A stretch of 64,000 nucleotides of DNA. Origin: Homarus americanus. Taxonomy: Eukaryota > Arthropoda > Malacostraca > Decapoda > Nephropidae. The translations under genes were made by a program, and so were the position numbers. The notes under the pieces were generated by a model. That model saw nothing but the letters and a program-made list of their open reading frames with translations. It had not been told where the DNA came from and made no database searches. Shown here piece after piece: positions 46,979 to 58,836 of the stretch. The stretch covers positions 1,369,239-1,433,238 of the forward strand of contig NW_024737068.1 of assembly GCF_018991925.1 (NCBI RefSeq), read 5' to 3'. How positions within the stretch are numbered: position 1 is the first letter of the stretch; the number at the start of each line of letters is the position of its first letter.

Positions 46979-47125
46979 GTTACAGTGAATCCTCTATGTG
47001 TAACGGACTTCTCTCTCCATTTTATCCGTTAGATGGGGGGTTTCACATCTAAGGGACCCTTGATATAACGGAGTTCCATCATTTGTTAGATGGATGCGTC
47101 ACATGTTACACTATACTGTATAAGG
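46979..47125. mobile_element. Possible pogo/Tigger-like MITE remnant
   Basis: tacagtgaatcctctatgtg then taacggac resembles the termini of pogo/Tigger elements (CAGT...CCTC...TAACG). The other end read on the minus strand is tacagtatagtgtaacatgt. The terminal match is imperfect and there is no internal coding capacity, so this is tentative. Confidence 0.35.
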
Positions 47126-47366
47126 TTAGTCTCGGTTAGCAATAACATTTATGCATTTCTTCTTTCTATACACTTCTGACTGCCATAGACAATCATGTAC
47201 AGGTATATTATCCCAATACATATAACCTGACCTGACTTGACGTAACCTTTCTATTTTTTAAGTTATAGTTTTGTTCGTGTAACATATAACTGGCAACTTA
47301 GTTTTGGTTACCCAGTGTTTAAAACAACTTTAATCTTACTGGTTGACAAATCAAATTCATTTAGCG
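47126..47366. other. 3' flank of GTPase gene 2
   Basis: AT-rich. Nothing recognised. Confidence 0.4.
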
Positions 47367-50292
47367 TTATTTGATCATTTTCTGAAGGTTCTTAATGAAT
47401 ACAGTAAAGTCATAACTTGTAAAATCAATAATGTAATTTAAAAAGTATTGTACATTTACTGGATATTCTGGAATGGAGAATTGTGACATAACTTTAGTCA
47501 AAGAGCTTTTCGTGAGGTCCAACACCTTGTTCACACTAACAGCAGAAGATTGTGAGGGATCCTGATCTTGTGATCTAATTAAATGTTTAATGCCATCACA
47601 GGGACACTGTGTACACTTGTAGGTGATCAATGAAGGATCTGATCCAACTACAGGCATAGAAGACATTAGACCAGGCTTTGGTCTTCCCAATATATGATCT
47701 TCTTTACAATCAACACAATATAAAACTTCCCGCACATGTTTACTGTTGGTTGTCGTTTTACTGCGGCAACTGTCGTCAACAAACTTGTAGAGAGGCGCCA
47801 TACTCCGGAGGACGCCTACTCCGGCTTTTAGTAACTTTCTTGAGGGGGTAAGAGAGAGTAGGTGGATGCAGTTCAGGGGGTCATAACCTTTTTCCTTGCA
47901 TACTTCTTCAGCAAACTGTGTCAAAATAGACTCAGTCTTTAAGGGGTAAGATATTTCAATTGATTTTAAACATTTGAGAGCCGCTGTTAACTCCCAAACT
48001 TGTTCCCCTGTATGAAGAACTTGTTTTAGGTTTTGTTTTAAGTTCTTGATGTAGTTAATGTATGTCTTTAGTTCAGCTCTCAAATCTCGCTCGGTAGATT
48101 CTATGACTGTTGTTGTATACATTTCATTCTGAAGGGCTTTCATGGTGTTGACAGAGAGAGCGGGAAGACTCTGCAGAGATTTCAAACATTTCTTCCAGTT
48201 CTTCCTCCCAAGTTTCCAATAAGCAATGTCCAGCGCATCAATTTCATTATTTTTGTCAGTACTAATAGCAGAATTGTTAAATTTCAAAAAAAGGTTACAA
48301 CGTACACCATAGTTTTTCATGGCTTCCACAACCGGCGGCGTTTCCTGACTGTCTGCAAATGTGACAAACGTGATGAAGTGATCTGTTATGTCCTCACCAA
48401 ACAGTGTCGACACATAATCCATAACAAGTCGTTCTGACGAGGTTAGGCGTACCAGGTGAGCTTGTGCCACAAAACCAATGGCATGGATCTCGTAATTTTG
48501 GGAGGCAGCATTTGCTAGGAAGGTTTTGAGGGACTGGACATGATCTCTCACCTCCGCCCCCGAGGAATCGTTTAGTCCAGGAGTGTCTATGACGGTGATA
48601 GGAACGTCCTCTTCTCCATCACAGAACGTATAGGCAGTTATGGATGTGGTGCGTGATTTTACGTCATTTGAGCTTCTTATTACATGTACTAATTCACCAC
48701 CAGCACTCTTAACACCTCTGAAGTAATTCGCAACAAAATTCACCAGAGTGGTCTTGCCACTTCCTGAAGCTCCGAGAAGAATTATGGTTTTGTGTGTCTT
48801 GTCAGAGTGAACGCCGTAGTATTTTCTCGTCATTCCACACGCCTCATAACCTTCCTCCAGTGGCTTCAGGTAACCTGACAACGGAGTGATATTCCCTTCA
48901 TCTTCAGAAACACTTTCTTTTCTGAATCCCTGAAATGTTCCTTCAGATAAATCTTTGGTCGTTGAACTGCCTACTTCAGAGCCACGCGTTTCCTCAAATG
49001 ATAACCGCGGTTCATTCACAAGAACCTTGGCACTGGGAGAACCTGAACTCTCTCCCTCCTCATCTTTCTCAGACGTACACAATACTTCCTGAATGTCGTT
49101 TTTTCCTCTTGAACTTTCCTCCACGTGTATATCTTGCTCTGCCTCAACAGTAACAAGATCGCTTGATCTCTTTTCTGCCCGCACTTCATCTTCACAAACC
49201 TCTGTATCATCAGAAACAAATATTCTCTTTAAATTCGGGTAGAGGTTGCTGCTCGAGCATGTTTCTTCCTGTGCCTTGCCTGATGTACCTTCGTTCCCAC
49301 TCTCCTGTCGTCCTTCAGTTGGTAAAAGTTGTTTACTCGTTGCTAAGCAGCTGTTGCTATCACCGTGATCGTGAAGTGGCAGATTCTCAGCCGACGAGGT
49401 GGTGCTTGCCATCTTCCCGTCCCGGATGTTAACAATGACACTATGTCCTCCACAATCAAAGTTGTTCTCACTTACAAGGACTTGTATCTTTGGTTTATTT
49501 GATTCAAATTTAATGGTTGTTTTTATGTCAATCACATCGTTTGTTGAACTAATTGCGCAACTAGACTGACTCACGTCTTGCTTCTGAGTAGTGCTAGAAA
49601 TATTTGTAGAGTTGCTCCAGACTGTTGTCCTCACAACAGAGGCATAAGTTGATGCAACTGAGGTGCATGAAACAGGCGCCAACAGGGATGCAGTAAACGG
49701 ATATTTGCTGGGCTCAGATTCCATCAAAAGGCGACAAAATTCCTGCCAGCCGTGTTTACTGCCTGTAACCTTACGTCCATCCTCTCCTTCTGGATAGATG
49801 TAGGCGTGTGTGAAGGCTGAACAAACTTCTCTTGGAATACGGCTGACCGCGACACCACTGACCACATCAAGGAGATATTGTCTCAAGTCATACACTACAA
49901 GATCGTTTATGTTGCAAGAAAAATGCACAAGCATATCGGCACAATACCTATAGTTAACTGAGCTCACAATGTGGTCCTCATTGTGGGGTTGAATATCACA
50001 TCCTTTATGCTCTACTATTTTACTTCCCTCCAAAAGAATTACATCTCCATCTTCACCCTTCATATTATTGTACTCCCGCACCCATCTTCTTTGTTGGTAA
50101 ACTTCATGTTTCTTCAATACATCATCAATAAGTTCCTTTTTCAATGTAAAAAACTTATATCTGGGAGGACACAGCTGGGTGCTGGTGTGGTGGTAGTCGT
50201 GTGGAGGGATGAGCTTCCTTTCTACTTTATCGTAAATCCATCCTGGTGTTACGTCGCTGTTTAGTGCATATACCTCCTCTCTTTCTGGTTGT
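47367..50292 (-). CDS. Family GTPase, long form 2, exon 2
   Basis: Reads QPEREEVYALNSDVTPGWIY from the acceptor tctttttttag/A to TAA. With exon 1 the protein is 983 aa. Architecture matches long form 1: N-terminal domain with TPGWIY, RRWV, LLEGSKIVEHKG and VSSVNYRYCADMLVHF; an acidic Ser/Glu-rich disordered linker of about 270 aa; P-loop TIILLGASGSGKTTL at about residue 510; TTSITAYTFC; DTPGLNDSSG; LTSSERLVMDYVSTLFG; VTFADSQETPPVVEAM; KFNNSAI; then YCVDCKED...ITYKCTQCPCDGIKH. The intron position and phase equal those of long form 1, which points to duplication of the whole gene. No transmembrane segment. The ATG at 50,144 is internal. Confidence 0.88.
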
Positions 50293-52770
50293 CTAAAAAA
50301 AGAAAAAAAATCACTTTTACGTTGACTTATCGAATATTTTGTCTCTTGTTAAAAAATTTTGTTTATTAGAATAATATTTAACAATATTATTTATAAGTTA
50401 TTATGAACTTGAATACAAAGACGATAGATATTATATGAAGTGAAATATACGTTATTGAGCTACACATAAACTGACATAATAACAGAGTGAAGGAAGAAGC
50501 GGGTGTTTGTTTGGTATACCGTATATACTTTGTATACTTTCTCTTCTGAGATGACATATGTACTGAAGGGGTCAATATCAGGAGACCACGGGGGCCAGCA
50601 GACTTGCTCACCATGTCCGTAAATCTTCCAGCGAAATTTTCTTCAAGGAAATTTCGCAAAATCAAACATAAATAACAAATGGTCATAACTTCCAACTGGG
50701 GAACCAGCATGTCAATATGTACACCTACTGTGATATTCTGCTCAGCAAAGAAAAATGGGACTCTGTATCGAAACAATAACGCCATGGAAATTTCTTGAAC
50801 ACACGAGGCTACATGTGAGTGACACTCTAGGAGCGAGTAATCGTTGCTGCTACCCCCTCCTCGCCAGGTGTTGCGTGGCGGGAAATTATCAACCACTCAT
50901 CAAATAGAATCGAAGTGACGTCACCACAGTGACGCCCCAATACGGGCTGACAGAAAGCCATACACAACTCGGGAGCATCTTCACTTCCTGATCCCTCAAA
51001 CTTAATATAGATTTCCTTTGGTTCACGTGCTGTTTGTCTGCTGGCCTACGTACAAGTCCTCCTGTGTCCAAACAACTTATCGGCTTATCTGTCACGCCAA
51101 GTCTTAATACTTCTTATATTTCGTCTTAGGTTTGTTCAGCCTTAGTTACACCAGTATGGAAATAGGTAAATCTAAAAGCTCCCTAGCTGATGTGAAACGC
51201 CGATCTTAGTAACTAGTGAATACGCACTATTAACGAGGCAAACTTACTAATAAAGACGTATGTGGTTTTGGCCCTAAAATGTAAAAACCTCTTCAGTAAT
51301 TCTTATAAGTGATTAATTAATGTCGAGCCTGCATGTACTTGCGTGATAATTTAGTAAAGACACGCGTGTTGAGTCCTGAACCTGCTTCTAGGTCCTTTGA
51401 TTATTATTTTGTATATAAGTGTAATAAAAAATATTTCAATTCGTTTTAACAACCCTATACCATAATAGATAACTACTTAATTAACTACAGTACCATTAAC
51501 TTGCTTACACTATACCTTGTCTACGGTTGAGACTTCTGGTTAACATCCTGCCTAATTTATAAAGTAATCATTGGATGTGTTATATATAAAGACAACATAC
51601 TGTTAACTATAGGTTTTGATAATCCGTAACAGGACTGTATCACCCTATCGTGCAAGAGTCCACACCAAACATGAAATTTTGGGCTATAACGAATGTGTTC
51701 ACGAAACCTGCAGTATTAGGGTTTTTAGTTCACCATGTTCGCACATTATGGCGGTTAACTCGTCCAGGCATGAAAGGTGGCTTCATCAGAGAACACTTTT
51801 TTAGGAGCTTCTCTTCATCATTCACGTTCAGTATGGAACATGCAAACTCAGCACTGAAGCTTTCCATTACATTGCAAAGCTTGGATTATTTACAGTTTAG
51901 ACATGAAAAGGTGCAATTTCTTGTGTGAGGCTGTACAGTTGATCTAGCTGCAGTTCACTTGAGGCACGACGAGTAGTTTTTCAGGGGCTGTGTTGGAATG
52001 TCTCTTGGACATTAGCAACGGTATCTTCAGAAACACCTGGACGTCCTCTTCAAGGCGAGTCCATCACACTTCCTGTCTCCCAAAACTTGTGAAGTCGCCA
52101 CCTAATGCTGGGTTTGGAGGGAGGAACCTTTCTATATTGACGGCGGTAATTCCGTTCAACAGTTGTCACTGATCTCGACTCGACAAACCAGATGACACAT
52201 TGAGCTTTCTTGTGTAATCTTTATTCAGGTTTTCATCGTTATTAACTAGACTATTACAAATTGTAAATCGACTAAAAGAAACAATAATTACTCAATAACA
52301 AGATGCAAAAAACTGCCCAACTCCACTTCTCTTTTTTTTTCAAATTTTAAATTCTAAGTTTTTACTGGTTTACGATTGTCACGAAGACATGAGGGAACAT
52401 TCAGTTAACAGACACCAGCCATTTGGTCAATTCGAACAAACTGTTTCCCCTTTGCTCCCCCGCACCCAATCCTCTAACACTGTAGATCTCGCACTAATTT
52501 CTGTTCTACAATTTATGCTCGTGTTTATTCATTGAGAAGCATTGAAATAAGATTACCTGGACATTTTCTTCCATGTCTGACCCCAAGTGAAGAACATTGA
52601 TCTGTATATGGTGGAAAGTCGTAGTACAGATAGTGGAGGCATCCATAAACAAACCATCAGTTGATGTGTGACGTGACGCGTAACCTATCTTCGGACATTC
52701 TACGTCTTTGTTGGGAAGCATCAAGTGTACTGTGATGAAGGTAACAAGAGAGAGGGTTGGGTACACTTAC
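50293..52770 (-). other. Intron 1 of GTPase gene 2
   Basis: GT-AG on the minus strand, about 2.5 kb. The open frames inside (for example 50,387-50,896 minus and 51,650-51,928 plus) show no recognisable family. The region 51,040-51,150 partly resembles 59,330-59,410. Confidence 0.55.
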
Positions 52771-52796
52771 GTTGCCATGGTTGAGGAGGAAGTCAT
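52771..52796 (-). CDS. Family GTPase, long form 2, exon 1 (26 nt)
   Basis: ATG then TSSSTMA and the first two bases of a Thr codon, followed by a consensus donor AAC/gtaagt. The phase matches the acceptor at 50,292 exactly and joins in frame to QPEREEVY. Chosen because it supplies an ATG, a strong donor and the right phase upstream of an exon that clearly continues 5'. Transcript evidence would settle it. Confidence 0.6.
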
Positions 52797-54722
52797 GTTC
52801 AGCTGTGTCACTCGAGTGCAGCTCCAGTATGACAAGTGTACCGCAGTCTGATGACTAGTTGTGTTGTCAGAACCATCCAGGAAGGTACGCCAATACCTGT
52901 CAAGTATGTGGTTTTATTATATGCAAATTAAAGATGAATGAGTCGCGTAATAATAATAATATATAATTAGTTACTGATGTACAGTCAACCAAAGATGCCT
53001 CCACCCCACCCTGGCTCTCGTACTCACAATTTTACCTGGCAACACATGGTGAAATAAGGTCGTATGTAATAATGTGATTGGTGGACATTAGATAGTGACG
53101 TTCCATAAGTGAAATTTATCTTATCCGGTACATTTGTTTACACAGAAGTCAACATAATGTAGTTTAGTATTGACAAATTCTGTGGTCGATTCAAATATCA
53201 GTAAGTTGATGGTAATTAATAAAGTGTTTGATGATTTACACATACAGTACACCTTGGTGGTAGGACTGCACCTCCCATGGTTACTCGAAAGTGATTCTTA
53301 ACATTTGATGTACAAGTAATGAAAGGTAAGGTAAGGTTTTCAAAGCCCTGCCTACTCTGAAAAACTAATATAAATTTCTGACGGAAACGTTGTAGAATAA
53401 ATTATTTTTATTGTTTTCCTTTTCTCCCTACATAAGACGCAATATATACTGTACGTATATGTTGGCATTTATAAATATCAACCCAATTACGTCATTTCTA
53501 CAATAAGTTTGAGATGCACTTATAGACTTACATGGTGAGTATAATTAGTTGATAGAAGTTACTAGAATATACAGTAGTTAAGAATTAGACGATCCGGTCG
53601 GTCATTCACCCATGGCGCGGTGCAACTCTCCTAATCCCCACTATATTTGTGCGTTCCCCCCCACACACACACTCATCATTCTGTCGCTTTATGTAACTTG
53701 CTGACAAAACCTATGACCCTTCAGGCTTCTACGCCCTTAATGCATGAGTCATAAAGGCAAGCATGAACTTAGCATACTTCCCAGATGGGCGCTGTAAACG
53801 CTTCACCTTGCACAGGGTGTAAGGGGGTGCCCAATAAACTAGCCACCTCGAGGGCAATCTAATCTAATCTATATTTTCGCGGGGAAAATGTCATGCCTAA
53901 TTTGACTTATCTCCTTAACTATAAATTATAATTGTTTATATTCGGCAAACTTATTAATTCTTTACAAATTAGATTTTTATTACATTTGCTAATTAAGCAA
54001 GTCGTTGTTTCACCGTTTTTTGTTTTCCCGTTTTCCTAGCCATTTCGGGCGGCACATTTAAAATTTTACTTTGTTAGCTCGATCTGAATAACTAGGGTTA
54101 CAATGTTATACACAACTTAGTATTCTAATACTTCGTGTCAAGAAATATTTACAATTGTATGGACAGATATCGCGATACTTTTCGCGACAAGGCCTTTGTG
54201 GTCAAAATGATGCACTTTATGAAATATCTGCCCAATTACACAACCTCTAAGACTGAAAACATCAAAAGGTAAAGCGGTAACACATTTATTTCTCGCCTTG
54301 TGTTCAATCCCTGGCTGGGGACAGATTGCAAGGGGTGTAATCATGCATGACACGACCAAACAAGCTATCATGTTACACACCTACAAGATGCGTACACAAC
54401 ACAACAGATTGCCAATAAATAGTCTTGCCATAGCCCAGAGATCAACGCAGCAACTGACTAAACATCCATATTGAGAAGTCCAGTTATTTTCACACGATTG
54501 TACCTGTATAGTTGTTGGCAAGAATGATTATTTGTTTATAAAACTATCATGTCACGCACCTTATGTGAACTTGGTATACGCAAGTGAGGATAGCGTGTTT
54601 ATATTTGATATACTATTCTTAAAAATATTAACCAAATTATTTTCTCGTGTTGGTAAGTTCTCATCACTGCTTACGGGTATTTATTTTTTCTTTACTTTTA
54701 TTACGATTTATTAAACTTCTCA
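52797..54722. other. Intergenic and 5' flank of GTPase gene 2
   Basis: The segment 53,700-53,875 (ctatgacccttcaggcttct to aatctaatctaatctat) looks like the 3' end of a retroposon with a short ATCTA tail. No coding sequence was recognised. Confidence 0.4.
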
Positions 54723-54734
54723 TTGACGGTAGAT

Positions 54735-54882
54735 GCTCCTGATAGGCTGAATCATAACTGGGATAGGCTGAGACACAACTGGGATAGGCTGAGGCACAAC
54801 TGGGATAGGCTGAGACACAACTGGGATAGGCTGAGGCACAACTGGGATAGGCCGAGGCACAACTGGGATAGGCTGACAGTTG
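54735..54882. repeat. 21-bp tandem repeat
   Basis: Seven copies of gataggctgagacacaactg with G/A variants. The repeat-derived frames are not genes. Confidence 0.95.
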
Positions 54883-54931
54883 TCGTAGGGGTGTTCTGTA
54901 GTGCAATAGCTATATTGTATGCGGTAAAAGA

Positions 54932-55165
54932 CGTTCATTATACCCATCTACTCTGTATGGTAGACGTTCATTATACCCATCTGCACTGTATGGTAGTCGT
55001 TCATTATACCCATCTACACTGTATGGTAGTCGTTCATTATACCCATCTACACTGTACGGTAGTCGTTCATTATACCCATCTACACTGTACGGTAGTCGTT
55101 CATTATACCCATCTACACTGTATGGTAGTCGTTCATTATACCCATCTACACTGTACAGTATGTGG
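54932..55165. repeat. 33-bp tandem repeat
   Basis: About seven copies of a unit containing gttcattatacccatctaca plus ctgtatggtagtc. Starts 50 bp after the 21-bp array. Confidence 0.95.
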
Positions 55166-55766
55166 TAAAGGTTTATATTAAGAGACATAAATGTTTCGCT
55201 TTCTTTTATTTGATGTAAACAGAAGTTGACTCTTACCACCAACTATACAGTATATACAAATAGCATAAATTACAAGGCATATTTGTAAACAACCAAACAC
55301 ACAGGCACCATTACATGAGTAATTACAAGTTTTATCTCGAAGGATACTAATTACAATAAGGCCCTTTCCCCCCAAAGGTAAACACGATAATCTCCTAATT
55401 GGTGATCACTCTAACACAAGTTTCAAAATATAAATCACAAGTGAAGGAAGACTGACAATAGCGGGTGCCGACATTTGCTCACAAGACAGAGTTGGGAAAA
55501 ATAAGTTTTAATAAAAATCAAAATAATCGGGTTGTTTTTTACCCAATTATTCACATTTCATTCTTTTATACAATAGTGATGGCCTTTTTTCTATGTAGTA
55601 TGTTTAAAGTCATTAAATTATACTGTATGTTATATGAAAATTTTCTTTTTTTTTCTGTGGATATAATTTGGCCCAACTATCTTTATGAAAGGTTATTATT
55701 CACTTGATTGAAAAACTTATCATTTACTGAATTTGTATATAATAATGAAATTTAATCAAATTTCTT
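55166..55766. other. AT-rich intergenic sequence
   Basis: No gene is seen. Open frames are short and Phe/Tyr-rich, as expected for AT-rich DNA. Confidence 0.5.
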
Positions 55767-56030
55767 GTAACTGCAGTATACTGTTACTAAAAATAATTTT
55801 CCTAAAATAAAAACAAAAAAATATACCTATGACTATTTTAAAATAAACATTATTGTTGTAAAAATACACTAAGATGCAGGAACCTACATATAGCTACACA
55901 TAGTAACTGCAGTATACTGTTACTAAAAATAATTTTCCTAAAATAAAAACAAAAAAATATACCTATGACTATTTTAAAATAAACATTATTGTTGTAAAAA
56001 TACACTAAGATGCAGGAACCTACATATAGC
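55767..56030. repeat. Recent tandem duplication (128-bp copies, 136-bp offset)
   Basis: 55,767-55,894 recurs at 55,903-56,030, by eye without a mismatch, starting gtaactgcagtatactg and ending acctacatatagc. An 8-bp spacer (tacacata) separates the copies. Confidence 0.92.
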
Positions 56031-56743
56031 ATGATTATGAAATACACATAGAATCCAAAAACTTAAATCTGTATGAACATAATATAATAAGAAATAATAC
56101 TTATGATTTCCAGAATTAGGAAGTAAATGCTTCTATATTTATATAAAATAAATATTACATTTTGTTCATACAGTATAAGTCATAAAGTAACCAATAAATA
56201 CACATAATTCAGTAAGGTATATAATAATAATGCAGACTGAGCAGGTAGGTACACAAACACAGACCATGACCAAATGAGTAAATTCACCCAGTAACTTTAA
56301 CCAACTGATATGGCTCTGGGAAGTTACCAACTAAGTTATATTAAGAAGAAACATTAGTAAAGCCACAGTAGCCACTTAAATACACCTAATTTAGTGAGGT
56401 AATAATGCTGACTGAGTACAAAAATAACTTCATCTGTCACACATGAATATTATATAAAGAATGACAAAAAAGTAATTGTGCTGTGACTGTCTATCTGTAT
56501 TGTTATAGATTTTTGGATGATAAATAGTGATAGTACACTAAATAATATAATTACTGTATATATTTTTTTAGATTATTTTCTTTAAAATAAAAATAATTTT
56601 GATTATAATCAATAACATTTTTTCTGATTATATTACTTCAACAGTTCAATAACTTCCAACATGAAGATGAATGAGAGGTGTACCTAAACTACACTGTAGA
56701 CATTAACTAACATTATACAAAACGTCATAAGAGATGAATACAT
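56031..56743. other. AT-rich intergenic, 3' flank of GTPase gene 3
   Basis: No gene is seen. Confidence 0.5.
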
Positions 56744-56749
56744 TTTATT
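56744..56749 (-). terminator. Poly(A) signal of GTPase gene 3
   Basis: AATAAA on the minus strand begins only four bases after the first stop codon, so the 3' UTR may be very short. Confidence 0.5.
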
Positions 56750-56752
56750 TCA

Positions 56753-58435
56753 TCACTCCACTAGAAGGTCGTGGAAATATTTCAGCAACGATTCACCAGA
56801 TGCTTTGTTACAGTCGCCACGCACTCCTTGGATTACCACCACCTCTTCCTTCAATTTCTCCAACATTTCAATCCTTTTCATAAAGTTGTGGCGTTTCTGC
56901 ATCTTTTCAGACTCGATCATTAGGTCAATGTATTCTTTGGTTGACAGTGGGTTGGGCTTCAGGGCAATTTCTTCGAGTCTTTCCACGTGTCTCTGAGCCT
57001 CCTGTATCAAGTCAATAAGCATTTGAGCGTGGTCATTGATATCTTGCTCTATGGCTTGAATTGCACCTTCCTTAGTAAGTTTGTCCGCTTCAGCTTTCTG
57101 ATAACGGTCCAGCAGTTCCTGCACAGTGCGCGTTTCCTTTACCGAGGTGTGCTCGTACCTGAAGCTCATGTTCTTATGGAGGTCCCAGAAGCACTTATCA
57201 GGACAGATTCTACAATTACCATCTGTTATGGCCCAACAATTAGCCTTGTTGTCATCATCAGGAATATAACACGGATAATGACACGTCATGTTACATTTGA
57301 TACAATTGGTTACATATTCTTTTGGATTCAAGTCAATCTTAGTAATCTTAGGAACGTCAACTTCCTCCTCATAATTTGCACTCCCTTTCATGTCATCGTC
57401 AAGACGAGCCAACATATCTCTCTCCTGGTTCAAGTTTGAAAGCTTTCCCAGACCCAAGTGAATCTGATTCTGCAAACCAATTACCACTAACTGTAGACGA
57501 CTTCGCTCCTCAAGCACCTGTTTGGTAAGTGTTAGACTTGCTGGAGAGGTTTTCCCCAACTTCAAAAAGAAGTTCTGCAGGCTCCGGTACCCCATCTCCC
57601 AGAACAACTTGCAGATATAAGCCGAATCTTCATCATCCGAGTCTGAGTCATCAGTATCATTATCAGCAGTTGCGTTACAGGCATACAGTGCGCTGTTGTT
57701 GAACTTATAGAACCCAGAGTAGTGAACACCAGCTTCCTTGAGAGCGTCAAGAACTGGAGGAGTCTTGGCATCAGCAAACGTAGCCATAACATAAATGTTG
57801 TCTTTAATATCCTTACCAAACATAGATGACAGGCCATCATAGACGTATCTCTGTGTCTGTGTTAAGCGAGCAGCAGAGGCAGGGGTAACAAAGCCAACTC
57901 CATCTACTTGATCAATGCCATAATCTTGTTTCAGAAATGATTCTAGTTGACTCATCATTTCACGGTCACGCTGAATTCCTCTTGTGTCCCCAAAGCCTGG
58001 AGTATCAATCAGCACATAGTTGTACTCAAAGGGCATACCAGGTAACTGGTAGAATGCATAAGCTGTGATCATATCTGTTTGACTCTCCGCCTGAGAACGC
58101 TTTGGGGCATTTTTGTCGTCAATCAACACAAGTCTGAACTTGTCAGTGAACTCAACACGGTATATGAAGTTGACCATGGCATTGATGAGAGTTGTCTTAC
58201 CGGTACCTGTAGCACCCACCATCAGTATCACTTTGGTCGGCCTGTTGGTCTTTTGGCCGAGAGACATCTTCTGCACCTTGTCCTCAACACTCTTGTGCTC
58301 CACCTCCATCATCATTTTTCGAATTTCCATACCATCTTGCGTGCCATGTGAGGTGCTAAAAATGTCCCTCGCTCGCACCTTCAGTTTTGCTCCATCATCG
58401 TCAGGTGTGATGGACGAGGTGGATGCCGGCGCCAT
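56753..58435 (-). CDS. Family GTPase, short form (560 aa)
   Basis: Starts at MAPASTSSITPDDDGAKLKV; the upstream GTG in the same frame is not credible as a start. P-loop KVILMVGATGTGKTTLINAM at about residue 73. TDMITAYAFYQ switch-like; DTPGFGDTRG (G3, the septin/AIG1-style form). GFVTPASAARLTQTQRYVYD, then ATFADAKTPPVLDAL in place of NKxD, and YKFNNSALY. An Asp/Ser-rich insert (DNDTDDSDSDDED) lies at about 273-285. A Cys/His-rich block CIKCNMTCHYPCYI...CRICPDKC follows at about 380-430, then coiled-coil-like Glu/Lys/Gln-rich C-terminal helices. No membrane span or signal. It is the compact member of the family found in long forms 1 and 2. AIG1/GIMAP-like by motif style; the cellular role is unknown. 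Confidence 0.9.
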   Translation of the reverse strand: MAPASTSSITPDDDGAKLKVRARDIFSTSHGTQDGMEIRKMMMEVEHKSVEDKVQKMSLGQKTNRPTKVILMVGATGTGKTTLINAMVNFIYRVEFTDKFRLVLIDDKNAPKRSQAESQTDMITAYAFYQLPGMPFEYNYVLIDTPGFGDTRGIQRDREMMSQLESFLKQDYGIDQVDGVGFVTPASAARLTQTQRYVYDGLSSMFGKDIKDNIYVMATFADAKTPPVLDALKEAGVHYSGFYKFNNSALYACNATADNDTDDSDSDDEDSAYICKLFWEMGYRSLQNFFLKLGKTSPASLTLTKQVLEERSRLQLVVIGLQNQIHLGLGKLSNLNQERDMLARLDDDMKGSANYEEEVDVPKITKIDLNPKEYVTNCIKCNMTCHYPCYIPDDDNKANCWAITDGNCRICPDKCFWDLHKNMSFRYEHTSVKETRTVQELLDRYQKAEADKLTKEGAIQAIEQDINDHAQMLIDLIQEAQRHVERLEEIALKPNPLSTKEYIDLMIESEKMQKRHNFMKRIEMLEKLKEEVVVIQGVRGDCNKASGESLLKYFHDLLVE

Positions 58436-58836
58436 TGTCTTGACAGTAGAGGACTTCACGCTCTGCGAACATGGAGAAACACGATGCCATCAGTGTCGCT
58501 GACGAACTTCTCACCACAAATGCAAGTTGCAACATTGATTCAAAATAAATAAAATGCAATGTTCACCTCAAAGAACATCAAATATGTAGATGTATTCCAC
58601 ATTCTTGAAGGAAACATGAAATAATGGATGCCTTTCAAAATTAATGTTCATGACTCAAGTACTGAGACAATAACGACAAGAATATTTCCCCGGGCAGGTT
58701 AGCACCGTGTGAAAGCTGTCACCTTGGCGTACTAGTCGGTCGTTGAAACGATCCCCCCCCCCTCCCCTCACATCGCCTGATCTACGTGGCAGAAATGTTT
58801 ATCTCTTTAAAAAAAATTAATTTACATATATAAATA
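58436..58836. other. 5' flank of GTPase gene 3
   Basis: A possible 5'-UTR splice acceptor (catgttcgcag) lies 27 bases before the ATG on the minus strand. A poly-C run is at 58,752-58,763. No other gene is seen. Confidence 0.4.

Noticed and set aside
57562..58502. Open frames inside GTPase gene 3 on other frames or strands
   Set aside because: Shadows of the strongly conserved GTPase frame.
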